A program made the translations under genes and the position numbers. From Clostridia bacterium (GTDB lineage: Bacteria > Bacillota > Clostridia > Oscillospirales > CAG-272), in the NCBI GenBank assembly GCA_017631085.1, contig JAGBTY010000003.1:1-64000 (forward strand): 64,000 nt of DNA, given 5' to 3'. Of the stretch, positions 26,507 to 35,606 are shown piece after piece. The notes under the pieces were generated by a model. That model saw only the letters and a list, made by a program, of their open reading frames with translations, was not told where the DNA came from and did no database searches. Positions within the stretch are counted from its first letter, which is position 1. Each line of letters starts with the position of its first letter.

Positions 26507-28933
26507 TTATCCCATATTTACGGTGACCTTTACCGTATCTTTACCGCCAAGGATCTCCTTGGGAATAATATTTGTCTTATATTCCACACCGTCTATTTCG
26601 TAGGAAACAACTCCGCAGCTTACACGATCGGGATTCTTGAAGGTAATATCAAGCCTTGTACCAAGATAGTCTCTCTCTACCTTAAAGCTCTCCCATTCCG
26701 CAGGGATACACGGGTCGAGCTTGACTCCCGCAAGGGTGGTTCTTACACCAAGCAGATACTGAGTAGCCGCTATATTCATCCATGAGCATGTGCCCGTAAG
26801 ACGTATAACGTTACCCCAACCGTGCTTCGAGTTCTCAGGTCCTACAATATTACTTACCCAACCGTAAGGATCGGACTTGTAGGTCTCTGTTCCAAGAGTC
26901 TTATGCAGATTTGCGGGAATAAGGTCGGTATAATATTTCCATGCCTTCTCGGCATTTCTCCTCTTGGCTTCAGCAATTATCGACCATGTGTGAGCATGGC
27001 AGAAGATAGCTCCGTTCTCACCTGTTCCTGGGTTATACGGACTGAAGGGCTCTTTTACGTCGGGATATGTCTTGAATCCCGGAGTAAGAAGCTGAAGTCC
27101 GCAACCTGTGTCAAGCATATTTTCAACCGCGCTCCACGCGCTGTCATTCTGTTCGTTGCTTCCGATTCCTGAGATAACAGCCCAGCTTTGAGGATTGAGC
27201 CAAAGCTTTCCGAATTCGTCATTTTCTGCTCCGATAGGCATTCCGTTATCATCGAAACATCTGTACCACCATTTTCCGTTCCACGCAGATCTTTCTATGT
27301 TTTCTATCTGCTGAGCTTTATACTCGCAAAGCTTCTCGGCATCGCTTTCCTTGCCAAGAGCCTTTGCCATTTCTATCATCTTTCCGAGAGACGCTACATA
27401 CTGCTCAGCAGCAAATACCGATTCTCCGCGTCCTTCTTTAGAGAACTTGCTTATAATGTCGTTCCAGTCGCCGTCAAGCATAAGAGGAAGCCCGTGTTCA
27501 CCGAGATGGCTCTGGGTAAACTCTATAGTCCTCATAAGATGCTCCCAAACACTTCCGCTCTCGTCAGCTCTGTTTCCCTCAAGGTCGCTGAAGGGTATCA
27601 CCTCGTCAAGATACTCGATACCGCTCTCCGCAGCCACCGAATACGCAAGGAAAGGCAGCCACAGATTATCGTCACTCTTAAGAGACTCATAACGGTACTT
27701 TCCGGGTGTTCCGAACTCGTTCATTATACCGTTGATACCGTGGGATATCGCTCCGTTTACATATTGATGCGAAAGAAGATACAAAAGTCCTTCTTTTACA
27801 CCCTCTGGTGAACGATAAACAAGAGGCATAAGTGCCTGAGCCTTGTCTCGTATACCGATAGCTCTCGTTCCGGGCGCGCTTGGTTGAGGTGTCTGATGCA
27901 GGAGCGAGAACTGGAGAGCGTTAAGCGGTCCCCAGATATTTATCTGTCTCTCGCTCGTCTTGTCGGGTATCTCGCACTTAAAATGAGAAAAGTGCTTCTC
28001 ATATCTATCATAGAGCGCCTTCTTCTGCTCTGCAAGAAAATCTTTGTCGCGAAGCTGGTGAATGGTCTTCAGCGCATTTTCTCTCGCCTTATCGTAATCA
28101 ACAAGGACACCCTCGGAAGCCCCAAGGAAAAAGTTCACTCTCGCCTCTCCATGAGCCTCACAGCCCACCGCAACCTGAAGCACGGCTGAGGGATTTCCCG
28201 ACTGTATCTCATCATTTGAAAGACACTCGCACTCTATTCCCACAGGTGACATCTCGTTTCTGTAATTCCCAATGAATGCGTCACGGTCTCCGCAAAAGCT
28301 CTTTACGGGCATATCCGATGCAAAATATACGAGAGGAGAAGTCTTTCTCAGATAATCGTCTGAATAACGGTTGTAAAGATAAAACAAAGTCTGTTCTTCC
28401 TTATCGAACTTTGTACTGAGCATATGCTGCCAATAATATCCGAACTTCTGCTCAAGCTCCCAATCGAACTGCGAAAGCTCCGCATATGCGTATACGTCAT
28501 ATTCCTTTTTGCATCTGCCGCCGTTTTTAACAGTAAGCTCCCATACAAGTACATCGTGATACGGCGGGATATACATAGAAAGAATAGCCTCATCCTTACC
28601 GTTCTTTGCATAGAAGATAGTCTCGCCGGGACGGTGAACAGAATATCTTTCTGTTTCCTTGTCGTTCATGGGTTGGAATGTAGGACACCAGACCTTTCCG
28701 CTCTTATCCTTTATGTAAATATAAAATCCGGGCGTGTCCGACGGCACCTGATTATATCTGTATCTCGTAATTCTCATCTTGGCAGGAACTTTGTACCACA
28801 AAAAACCGCCACCCGCTTGAGATATCATTGCAGTAAGTCTCGTATTTGTCAGGTAGTTCACCCAAGGATACGGAGTGTCGAGCTTATTCATTTGCACCGA
28901 CATTTCTTTATCGTTAAAAGAGAAATATTCCAT
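26507..28933 (-). CDS. GH94 glycoside phosphorylase (cellobiose phosphorylase type)
   Basis: An 808-residue cytosolic enzyme that splits a beta-glucoside with phosphate to give a sugar 1-phosphate. The N-terminal supersandwich domain has 'TPYPWVNYLTN' and 'MRITRYRYNQ', typical of GH94. The (alpha/alpha)6 barrel has 'MLDGDWNDI' with the presumed general-acid Asp near residue 488, followed by 'GRGESVF'. A C-terminal jelly roll follows. Length fits cellobiose, chitobiose or laminaribiose phosphorylases; the aglycone specificity cannot be read here. GGAGG lies before the ATG, with its own promoter. The divergent MFS transporter may bring in the substrate. Confidence 0.9.
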   Translation of the reverse strand: MEYFSFNDKEMSVQMNKLDTPYPWVNYLTNTRLTAMISQAGGGFLWYKVPAKMRITRYRYNQVPSDTPGFYIYIKDKSGKVWCPTFQPMNDKETERYSVHRPGETIFYAKNGKDEAILSMYIPPYHDVLVWELTVKNGGRCKKEYDVYAYAELSQFDWELEQKFGYYWQHMLSTKFDKEEQTLFYLYNRYSDDYLRKTSPLVYFASDMPVKSFCGDRDAFIGNYRNEMSPVGIECECLSNDEIQSGNPSAVLQVAVGCEAHGEARVNFFLGASEGVLVDYDKARENALKTIHQLRDKDFLAEQKKALYDRYEKHFSHFKCEIPDKTSERQINIWGPLNALQFSLLHQTPQPSAPGTRAIGIRDKAQALMPLVYRSPEGVKEGLLYLLSHQYVNGAISHGINGIMNEFGTPGKYRYESLKSDDNLWLPFLAYSVAAESGIEYLDEVIPFSDLEGNRADESGSVWEHLMRTIEFTQSHLGEHGLPLMLDGDWNDIISKFSKEGRGESVFAAEQYVASLGKMIEMAKALGKESDAEKLCEYKAQQIENIERSAWNGKWWYRCFDDNGMPIGAENDEFGKLWLNPQSWAVISGIGSNEQNDSAWSAVENMLDTGCGLQLLTPGFKTYPDVKEPFSPYNPGTGENGAIFCHAHTWSIIAEAKRRNAEKAWKYYTDLIPANLHKTLGTETYKSDPYGWVSNIVGPENSKHGWGNVIRLTGTCSWMNIAATQYLLGVRTTLAGVKLDPCIPAEWESFKVERDYLGTRLDITFKNPDRVSCGVVSYEIDGVEYKTNIIPKEILGGKDTVKVTVNMG

Positions 28934-28962
28934 GTTTTACCTCCAAAAATATATACACCTTT

Positions 28963-28992
28963 ATTATAACATTTATTATGTCTGCATGTCAA
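28963..28992 (-). promoter_or_regulatory. Promoter of the GH94 gene
   Basis: On the minus strand, TTGACA (28992-28987), 18 bases and TATAAT (28968-28963). Confidence 0.8.
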
Positions 28993-29044
28993 GATACAAA
29001 GCTACTATCATTTAGGTCAATGCTTTAACATTTAAGTTTTTCTA

Positions 29045-29073
29045 TTGACAAATATAAAAAAACATGCTATAAT
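29045..29073 (+). promoter_or_regulatory. Promoter of the MFS transporter gene
   Basis: TTGACA (29045-29050), 17 bases and TATAAT (29068-29073): full consensus, with TG upstream of the -10. Confidence 0.9.
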
Positions 29074-29120
29074 TCCTATTGATTTTAATTGTTTTTAAAA
29101 TAAAAACCACGGAGGTAAGA

Positions 29121-30380
29121 ATGGCTCAACCAAATTACAAACTAACAAGATACGCCTGCTTTTTTTCATATCTTTCAATGGCGTCGGTCTTTGTTCTTCC
29201 GTCAATGCTTTTCACGACCTTCCATGAAACTTACGGTATATCCTATACCCTGCTCGGTAGTCTCGTGCTTGTGAACTTCTTCACTCAGATGACAATAGAC
29301 CTTATATTTACCTTTTTTTCAAGATTATTTAATATACGGGCGACCGTCCGTGTAATGCCTCTGCTTACATCTCTCGGTCTTCTGATATACGCACTCGTTC
29401 CCCGTTTCGCTCCCCAATACGCAATAGTAGGACTTATCGTCGGAACTGTGGTGTTCTCTATGGCGGCGGGACTTGGAGAGGTGCTTCTAAGTCCTCTCGT
29501 CGCGGCTATCCCCTCGGAGCATCCCGAAAAGGATATGAGCCTCTTGCACTCTCTTTACGGTTGGGGAGTAGTGGGCTCAGTACTTATAAGCTCAATATTC
29601 TTCCTTTTGTTCACAACTAAAAATTGGTTCTATCTAGCCCTGTTTTTCGCCTGTCTCCCCGTTATTGCCTCGATACTGTTTACAATATCACCCACACCCA
29701 ACGTAAACACCGAAAACAACACAAATAGCACGGGTGGAAGAGGAAAGATAATCGCATTGTGCGTTATATGTATCTTCCTCGGAAGCGCTGCCGAAAACAC
29801 CATGACTAACTGGATATCTGGCTTTATGGAAAAAGCACTTCAGATACCCAAAGCGGTTGGAGACATTATGGGACTTGCGATATTCGCGCTCCTTTTGGCA
29901 GTCACAAGAGTTCTGTATGCGAAATTTTCTCCCGATATATCAAAAACACTCCTTATCAGTATGATAGGAGCTGCCGTGTGCTATATAGTAGCTGGGTCGT
30001 CAAGTGCTATCGTCCTCTCGTTTATAGCCTGTATTCTCCTGGGAGTTTTCACCTCGATGCTCTGGCCCGGAACGCTTATTCTCATGGAGCAAAAGATACA
30101 CACCCCGGGAGTTGCAGCATATGCGCTCATGGCAGCAAGCGGAGACATGGGAGCATCGGTAGCACCTCAGCTTATGGGAATTATCGTCGATAAAGTATCG
30201 TCAAGCAGATTTGCCACAGAGCTCAGTCAAACCTCCGGCATGACTCCTGACGAGATAGGGCTCAGAACGGGTACAGTCATAACCGCTGTGTTTCCAATAC
30301 TCGGAACTCTGCTGTTAATATACATTATAAGGTCCTTCTCAAAAAAAGACCGACTAAAAAAAGCTGACCGAGCTGCATAA
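29121..30380 (+). CDS. MFS transporter (sugar permease-like)
   Basis: A 419-residue membrane protein with about 12 predicted helices and a central loop near residue 195 ('SPTPNVNTENNTNSTGGRGK'). The layout resembles FucP-like or other sugar MFS permeases of Firmicutes. I chose the ATG at 29121 (GGAGG seven bases upstream) rather than the longest frame at 29079, whose first residues overlap the leader. It is divergent from the GH94 gene, so import of a beta-glucoside is a guess. The stop codon lies inside the loop of the terminator. Confidence 0.8.
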   Translation: MAQPNYKLTRYACFFSYLSMASVFVLPSMLFTTFHETYGISYTLLGSLVLVNFFTQMTIDLIFTFFSRLFNIRATVRVMPLLTSLGLLIYALVPRFAPQYAIVGLIVGTVVFSMAAGLGEVLLSPLVAAIPSEHPEKDMSLLHSLYGWGVVGSVLISSIFFLLFTTKNWFYLALFFACLPVIASILFTISPTPNVNTENNTNSTGGRGKIIALCVICIFLGSAAENTMTNWISGFMEKALQIPKAVGDIMGLAIFALLLAVTRVLYAKFSPDISKTLLISMIGAAVCYIVAGSSSAIVLSFIACILLGVFTSMLWPGTLILMEQKIHTPGVAAYALMAASGDMGASVAPQLMGIIVDKVSSSRFATELSQTSGMTPDEIGLRTGTVITAVFPILGTLLLIYIIRSFSKKDRLKKADRAA

Positions 30381-30401
30381 AGCAGTCGGTCAGCTTTTTA
30401 T
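30361..30401. terminator. Terminator of the MFS gene
   Basis: AAGCTGACCGA / TCGGTCAGCTT (30361-30371, 30386-30396) form an 11-bp stem with a smaller CTGC/GCAG stem inside. Flanking A and T runs make it usable from both strands. Confidence 0.85.
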
Positions 30402-30408
30402 TTGTATA

Positions 30409-31917
30409 TTAATCTTCCTTTTTTCTCTTAACGGTCACTGCAAGAAGAGCCGAGATAACAGCTATTGCTGAGGACACACCCGAAACCGAAGCCAAGCATC
30501 CCGCGGGAGCCGCTTCTTCATATTCGAATCGCTTTTCCTTCTTTTTCGGTTCTTCCTTATTCTCGGAGATTGACTCTTCCCCTTCGTTTTCACCGTCATT
30601 TTCATCTATCACCGGAACGTTTGCAAGAAGATTCAGATATTCTGTCGTGTCAAAATCCGAGGACACCTCGCGGACCGAAACGTTTCCGTAATCAACAAGT
30701 ATGCTTTCATTCGAATAAGTCATCTCACCCCATTGAGTATTGAAAAACAGAACTCCCGAGACCTTTCCCAATGTGTTGTCAACATTCAAGGCGTTTATTA
30801 CCTCTCCCTTATATTCGCCGTCAACGTAAACGTAAAGCGATTCGTCTTCATTCCATTGAAGCTCAAGGGTGAACTCTTCATTTACTTCCCTATCAAGAAT
30901 AATCGTTGTGTAACTTTTTATGTTATTCAAGTATTGGTCATAATAGTTGAAATGCACGTTCAACACAAGTCCGAAATTTGCGGTATTTTGAATATTGCAG
31001 AAAAGACTTTCTTCAAATCTGTGCTTGAACGCAAGCCATATTCTTGGTGTTTTTATAGATGTCCAAGCGGAAGGTCCATCATTTGCCGCATCTCCAACAT
31101 TGGAAAATGGCAAATTTTTTACGTTAATGTCCATCTTTATCAGCATATCTTCCTTGACGGTCGTGATCCCGGAAAACGTTGCATATTCCCTTGTATTTGT
31201 GTAACCGCCGTAATTTGAGATCTCAAACGATCCGTCAGTGTTCTCTATAACGCCCGAGCTCTTAACAGGATTCGCGGGACGGCTTGTCGCGTTATAAGAA
31301 AAGCCTGACGAATATTCGGAAAGAAGAAGCTTTCCGTCGAAGAAGAAGGTATCATCTCCTACGAGTTCTATCTCAATATCTGTTCCGACTCCTCTTTCAA
31401 GAGCTTCAAATTTCATATCGAGCATGGGTAATGCTATTTCGCAAATATATCCGTCCGACGACGATATTGCACGTCCGCCACCACTCCTGCTCTCGACAGT
31501 TTCATTTGGAATATCTACACTGTAATAAGCTCCGCCGATCTCTATCTCAGCCTTTGAAAGAGCCTGTTTTCCCAAAAACGCTATATAGATCTCTTTTTCG
31601 TCAAGGTCATATGCCACACCGACATACGCATTGATAAGCTCAATATCCATAGTATATTCAGACTCATGGGGAGTTCCGGGCTTTGAGATATATCCCGTTG
31701 AGGTTCCAGAGCCGTCGGTAACGTAAGTATGAGAGGTACTTGGCTTAAAATCCAATACACCGTCAAGCTCTACATTGTTAAGCGTTGCCACCATAAGTCC
31801 TTCTTCTCTGTTGTTTATATCCAGTGCGGACAGAGAAAGAACAGCAGTAGTCAGCACTCCAAAGACAATGGCAAGAAACATAAACGTGCAAAATACTCTT
31901 TTAGTAAACTTTTTCAT
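30409..31917 (-). CDS. Secreted beta-rich protein with C-terminal membrane anchor
   Basis: A 502-residue exported protein of unknown function. Residues about 1-32 are a Sec signal ending near LSLSALD. Residues about 45-190 begin 'VELDGVLD', a phrase typical of CBM9/DOMON-like carbohydrate-binding domains. Residues about 215-420 look like a concanavalin-type jelly roll ('YVDGEYKGEVI'). An acidic then basic linker (about 432-470) leads to a Cys-containing segment (PAGCLASVSG), one hydrophobic helix and KRKKED. That tail resembles the Cys-Gly-hydrophobic-basic anchors common in gut Clostridia. GGAGG precedes the ATG. A sugar-binding surface role is inferred. Confidence 0.7.
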   Translation of the reverse strand: MKKFTKRVFCTFMFLAIVFGVLTTAVLSLSALDINNREEGLMVATLNNVELDGVLDFKPSTSHTYVTDGSGTSTGYISKPGTPHESEYTMDIELINAYVGVAYDLDEKEIYIAFLGKQALSKAEIEIGGAYYSVDIPNETVESRSGGGRAISSSDGYICEIALPMLDMKFEALERGVGTDIEIELVGDDTFFFDGKLLLSEYSSGFSYNATSRPANPVKSSGVIENTDGSFEISNYGGYTNTREYATFSGITTVKEDMLIKMDINVKNLPFSNVGDAANDGPSAWTSIKTPRIWLAFKHRFEESLFCNIQNTANFGLVLNVHFNYYDQYLNNIKSYTTIILDREVNEEFTLELQWNEDESLYVYVDGEYKGEVINALNVDNTLGKVSGVLFFNTQWGEMTYSNESILVDYGNVSVREVSSDFDTTEYLNLLANVPVIDENDGENEGEESISENKEEPKKKEKRFEYEEAAPAGCLASVSGVSSAIAVISALLAVTVKRKKED

Positions 31918-31950
31918 AAATTACCTCCCTTAACTTTTCCTTATATTAGC

Positions 31951-31979
31951 ATTATAACATAAACATTTTCTGAAGGGAA
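31951..31979 (-). promoter_or_regulatory. Possible promoter of the anchored surface protein gene
   Basis: An extended -10, TGTTATAAT (hexamer 31956-31951, minus strand), lies about 35 bases upstream of the start. The -35 region is poor. Confidence 0.45.
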
Positions 31980-32009
31980 GTATATTTTGAAAAAATTTAC
32001 ACATAGTTT

Positions 32010-32495
32010 TTATTTCTCTGCCTTGTCTCTTTTCTTTGATACCGAGTCTTTAATGACCGAAAAAATATCTATGAAGATAGACACCGCGAACACTCCGCCC
32101 GCAATTCCGATACCGATAACGGCACATTCGCCGAGATAGTGGATAGAATCGTCGTAATTTTTGGTTATCAGGTACGTCATGAAATAATAAATGTAGCTTC
32201 CCGGTACAGTAGGAATGATACACGGCAGAAAAAATGCGGTTGCAGGTGCGTGAACTATCCTTGCGGTAATTTCAGAAAACGCCGCAGCAACTACCGATGA
32301 GATGAACGCGGCACCGAAAAGCGAGCCGATCGCAATCTCTACGCAAAAATATATGACATAAGTAAGCCCACCGCCAACAATATCTATGGGAAGATTTTTT
32401 ACTCTCGATCTGAATATAAGAGCAAATCCAAGAGTTCCAAGCATAGCCGTCACAAGCTTTATGAGGAATGAAAGCGTCAGAAGTTCCGAAAGCAT
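32010..32495 (-). CDS. ThrE-type exporter, small subunit
   Basis: A 161-residue membrane protein with four or five helices, of the ThrE_2 (PF12821) type. In split exporters it pairs with the larger DUF1212/ThrE subunit to export threonine, serine or small acids. It begins at the stop of the upstream partner with TAATG (one-base overlap), so the two are translationally coupled. It ends with a basic tail (KDSVSKKRDKAEK). No clear terminator follows. Confidence 0.85.
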   Translation of the reverse strand: MLSELLTLSFLIKLVTAMLGTLGFALIFRSRVKNLPIDIVGGGLTYVIYFCVEIAIGSLFGAAFISSVVAAAFSEITARIVHAPATAFFLPCIIPTVPGSYIYYFMTYLITKNYDDSIHYLGECAVIGIGIAGGVFAVSIFIDIFSVIKDSVSKKRDKAEK

Positions 32496-33313
32496 TACAC
32501 AACACCTCCCATAACAAAAGAGGATAATAGGTAGCCGAAGGCTATCATAAGGGCTATGAGTACGACCTGTACCATTTTTATTGAGCCTGCCAGAAAATCT
32601 CCGTACAACAGATCCCTCAAAGATGTACCGAACGCAACCCCGGGAATCAGTAACATTACTGTTCCTATCATTATAAAATCGACGTTCTGCCCAAGCCCCG
32701 CCAACACCGACAAGTGTGCCATCATTCCACCCACAAAGGATTCAAGAGCGGTTCTTGCAAGTTGATTTATACGTCCGAGGGACGTGCATTCAAGCAGTGC
32801 AAAAACAGCACCTATCAATGCTCCGACTATTCCATCGCGTAAGCTGCCGCCGAAAAAAACGGCAAAGCTGCCCGACGCTAACATGTATCCCAAAAAAACA
32901 ATAGCAAAAGGCAACGTTTTTTTCCTTTTTTGGTTGCGTATCATTTCGTCCAGCTCCTCAAGAGGAGGACATTTCTTGCAAACGTTATAGGAAATATCAC
33001 TATAAGCTTCGATTTTGGAAAGATTGTTTTCCGAGCCGTACACACGTCTTGTCTGTGATGAATATTCCCCGTCCTCCATTCGTATCGACGCTATAATGAC
33101 AGACGGTATTGCAAATACCTCCACGTGTATCGCCCCATATGCTCTGCATATTCTGCTTACGGTATCCTCGACCCTGCTTATCTCTCCGCCATTCTTTAAA
33201 ATCCCCTCTCCTACATCAAGGGCAAGACATAGCAGATATTCACATCTATGTGAAGCAAAGGAAGAATTGTTTCCATTATTAAAACTGGCGCTTTTTATTT
33301 TAGAAAATACCAT
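32495..33313 (-). CDS. ThrE-type exporter, large subunit (DUF1212)
   Basis: A 272-residue protein of the ThrE family (PF06738). The cytosolic N-terminal half (to about 120) has 'CLALDVGEGILKNGGEISRVEDTV'-like sequence, the family's conserved hydrolase-like region. About five membrane helices follow. It is the first gene of a two-gene operon with the small subunit. AGAAGG serves as ribosome binding site and a full-consensus promoter precedes it. Substrate (threonine/serine or another small acid) is inferred from the family. Confidence 0.88.
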   Translation of the reverse strand: MVFSKIKSASFNNGNNSSFASHRCEYLLCLALDVGEGILKNGGEISRVEDTVSRICRAYGAIHVEVFAIPSVIIASIRMEDGEYSSQTRRVYGSENNLSKIEAYSDISYNVCKKCPPLEELDEMIRNQKRKKTLPFAIVFLGYMLASGSFAVFFGGSLRDGIVGALIGAVFALLECTSLGRINQLARTALESFVGGMMAHLSVLAGLGQNVDFIMIGTVMLLIPGVAFGTSLRDLLYGDFLAGSIKMVQVVLIALMIAFGYLLSSFVMGGVV

Positions 33314-33351
33314 TTTTAAACCTTCTTTTTCAAGATTTTTACGTTTGCGAC

Positions 33352-33380
33352 ATTATAACACTTTTTTTATACGGTGTCAA
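33352..33380 (-). promoter_or_regulatory. Promoter of the thrE operon
   Basis: On the minus strand, TTGACA (33380-33375), 17 bases and TATAAT (33357-33352). Confidence 0.88.
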
Positions 33381-33463
33381 TACCAATAATAAAAATGTAT
33401 CCCGTCTTACTTTTTTTCTCCTTTTGCTTAATATTTTTAAATAAAAAAATTAACACTTTTTTA

Positions 33464-33492
33464 TTGAATGGGACTCTTCTCGGTGATATAAT
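33464..33492 (+). promoter_or_regulatory. Promoter of the pyridoxal-kinase-like gene
   Basis: TTGAAT (33464-33469), 17 bases and TATAAT (33487-33492), with a TG before the -10. Together with the thrE promoter it fills the divergent intergenic region. Confidence 0.8.
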
Positions 33493-33535
33493 ATAATAAG
33501 ATAAAATTATTGCTTCTGAAATTTGGAGGATCCAT

Positions 33536-34372
33536 ATGCAATTCAAAAAGATACTCACGATACAGGATATTTCCTGCGTGGGACAATGCTCTCTCACGGT
33601 CGCTCTTCCCGTAATTTCGGCATGTGGCATTGAGACCTGCGTCCTTCCCTCTGCAGTCCTTTCTACACACACATCAGGCTTTAAAGGATACACCTTCAGA
33701 GATCTTACTGAAGACATTCCCGCAATAAAGGACCACTGGAAAAAGGAGGGTATCTCCTTTGATGCAATATATACCGGTTACCTCGGAAGCGCAAAGCAGA
33801 TAGGTTACGTAGCGGATATCTTTGCAGAATGTTCCGGCGAAGGAACGCTCAAGATAGTAGATCCCGCAATGGCAGACAACGGTAAGCTTTACCCCGGATT
33901 CGATACGGAATTTGTAAAAGCAATGGCTAATCTTTGCGAAAAAGCCGACTATATAATACCAAATATCACTGAGGCTTGTTTTCTTACCGATAGCGAATAC
34001 AAGACCGAATATGACCGTTCCTACATCGACTCTCTTCTCTTAAAACTCACAGATCTCGGCTGTGGTACGGTAATTCTTACGGGTGTCTCTTACTCCAAGG
34101 AGAAAACCGGCGTTGTCGTTTATAAAAAAGGAGATTACGAATATTACGAGCACGAGAGGCTCCCGGTCATCTGTCACGGAACGGGAGACATATATGCTTC
34201 CGTATTTACGGGTGCTCTTGTCAGAGGAAAATCCCCTCTTGACGCCTCATCAATCGCTGCTGACTTTACGGTAGAGTGCATAAAAGTAACAGCAAAAGAT
34301 AAGGATCATTGGTACGGCGCAAGATTTGAGCCCGTGCTTTATAAACTTTACGAAATGATAGAAAGCAAATAA
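33536..34372 (+). CDS. Pyridoxamine/pyridoxal kinase (PfkB/ribokinase superfamily)
   Basis: A 278-residue cytosolic kinase that should phosphorylate pyridoxal, pyridoxamine or pyridoxine in PLP salvage. It starts 'ILTIQDISCVGQCSLTVALP', the hallmark of PdxY/PdxK-like enzymes. It has 'VDPAMADNGKLY' and 'NITEACFLT' in the middle, and the anion-hole motif GTGDIYASVFTGAL with the catalytic Asp near residue 220. Length is normal. GGAGG precedes the ATG. The GH99-like gene follows after 25 bases and is probably co-transcribed, though the two jobs are unrelated. Confidence 0.88.
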   Translation: MQFKKILTIQDISCVGQCSLTVALPVISACGIETCVLPSAVLSTHTSGFKGYTFRDLTEDIPAIKDHWKKEGISFDAIYTGYLGSAKQIGYVADIFAECSGEGTLKIVDPAMADNGKLYPGFDTEFVKAMANLCEKADYIIPNITEACFLTDSEYKTEYDRSYIDSLLLKLTDLGCGTVILTGVSYSKEKTGVVVYKKGDYEYYEHERLPVICHGTGDIYASVFTGALVRGKSPLDASSIAADFTVECIKVTAKDKDHWYGARFEPVLYKLYEMIESK

Positions 34373-34397
34373 CAAAAAAAACACTGCGAGGTAAGTC

Positions 34398-35516
34398 ATG
34401 AAAAAATACGATATTGCTGCAATAATATGGCCCGCATATACGGGAGATGAACCGAGATCAAGGATCTTCTGGCCCGAGGGCTACGGAGAATGGCAGACGG
34501 TCAAAGCGACCATGCCAAAATACGAAGGACACGCTTGGCCCAGAAAGCCTCTTTGGGGATACGTGAATGAAGCAGATCCATATGTTATGGAAATGCAGAT
34601 CGAAGCGGCTGCGGCTCACGGAGTAAACGTTTTCATTTACGACTGGTATTGGTATGATAACCGCCCATTCCTCGAGCAATGCCTCAACAACGGATACCTT
34701 AAGGCTCGTAACAACGACAAGGTAAAGTTCTATCTCATGTGGGCAAACCACACGGCAGAATCACAGTGGGATACAAGAACTGCCGACCTCCACACTCCCA
34801 TCTGGGACGGAGCAGTCGACAGAAAGACCTTTGACCATATCGTAAAACGTACTATTGAAAATTACTTCACACACCCATCCTACTACAAGATAGACGGCAA
34901 ACCCGTCTACATGCTCTTCGACATCGAAAATCTTGTCAGAGGTCTCGGCGGTGTCAAGGAGACTATGGAGGCTCTTGAATATTTCAGAAACGAAACCGTC
35001 AAGGCAGGCTTCCCGGGACTTGAGCTCCACCTTACCATCAGACACAGAAAATATATGTCTCGTATGCTCGATGACAAGACCGATATCTTTACCTTTATCA
35101 ACAATGCGGGATTTGACGGCGTGACTCACTATCAGTTCTTCGACTTCGGCTTTGAATTTGACGGCTATAAGCCCACAACCTACCTCCAACTTCTTGAATG
35201 CGCAAAGAAGGAATGGAAGTTCATCGACGAGAACATAAATTCCATCTATTATCCTCAGGTCTCGGTAGGCTGGGACGCAAACCCCAGATATAAGGAGCTT
35301 CACCCTGCGGTATGTATTGAAAATACCCCCGAAAACGTTCAGAAGGGCTTTGAACTTGCCAAAGCTTACGTTGACTCTCACCCAAACATGAGAGCTCCGC
35401 TCATAACGGTAAACAGCTGGAACGAATGGACCGAGGGCAGCTACCTTGAGCCCGACAGCCTTTATGGATACGGATACCTTGAAGCTATCAAAAAGGTCTT
35501 TATGGACGAAGAATAA
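34398..35516 (+). CDS. GH99-like (WbsX-type) domain protein
   Basis: A 372-residue cytosolic protein with no signal peptide. It has 'IIWPAYTGDE', 'FIYDWYWYDNRPF', 'YYKIDGKPVYMLF' and the late 'NSWNEWTEGSYLEPD', the standard landmarks of the GH99-like/WbsX family (PF14307), which occurs beside O-antigen and polysaccharide genes and in gut glycan loci. An endo-mannosidase-like or glycan-processing role is inferred; the catalytic Glu pair of true GH99 is not certain here. CGAGG before the ATG serves as ribosome binding site. It ends at a strong terminator. Confidence 0.85.
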   Translation: MKKYDIAAIIWPAYTGDEPRSRIFWPEGYGEWQTVKATMPKYEGHAWPRKPLWGYVNEADPYVMEMQIEAAAAHGVNVFIYDWYWYDNRPFLEQCLNNGYLKARNNDKVKFYLMWANHTAESQWDTRTADLHTPIWDGAVDRKTFDHIVKRTIENYFTHPSYYKIDGKPVYMLFDIENLVRGLGGVKETMEALEYFRNETVKAGFPGLELHLTIRHRKYMSRMLDDKTDIFTFINNAGFDGVTHYQFFDFGFEFDGYKPTTYLQLLECAKKEWKFIDENINSIYYPQVSVGWDANPRYKELHPAVCIENTPENVQKGFELAKAYVDSHPNMRAPLITVNSWNEWTEGSYLEPDSLYGYGYLEAIKKVFMDEE

Positions 35517-35522
35517 AAAAAG

Positions 35523-35551
35523 ACGGGCTTCCGACAAGGGAGCTCGTTTTT
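35523..35551 (+). terminator. Terminator of the GH99-like gene
   Basis: ACGGGCTTCC pairs with GGGAGCTCGT (35523-35532 with 35538-35547, two G-T pairs) around a GACAA loop and runs into TTTTT. Confidence 0.75.
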
Positions 35552-35557
35552 GTATGC

Positions 35558-35606
35558 AAAAAAAGAAATGACCCTTGACCACGGTTACTACCACGATCAA
35601 GGGTCA
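35558..35606 (-). terminator. Terminator of the candidate ncRNA
   Basis: On the minus strand TGACCCTTGA (35606-35597) pairs perfectly with TCAAGGGTCA (35578-35569) around an 18-base loop holding a small GGT/ACC stem. TTTCTTTTTTT follows. Confidence 0.85.
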
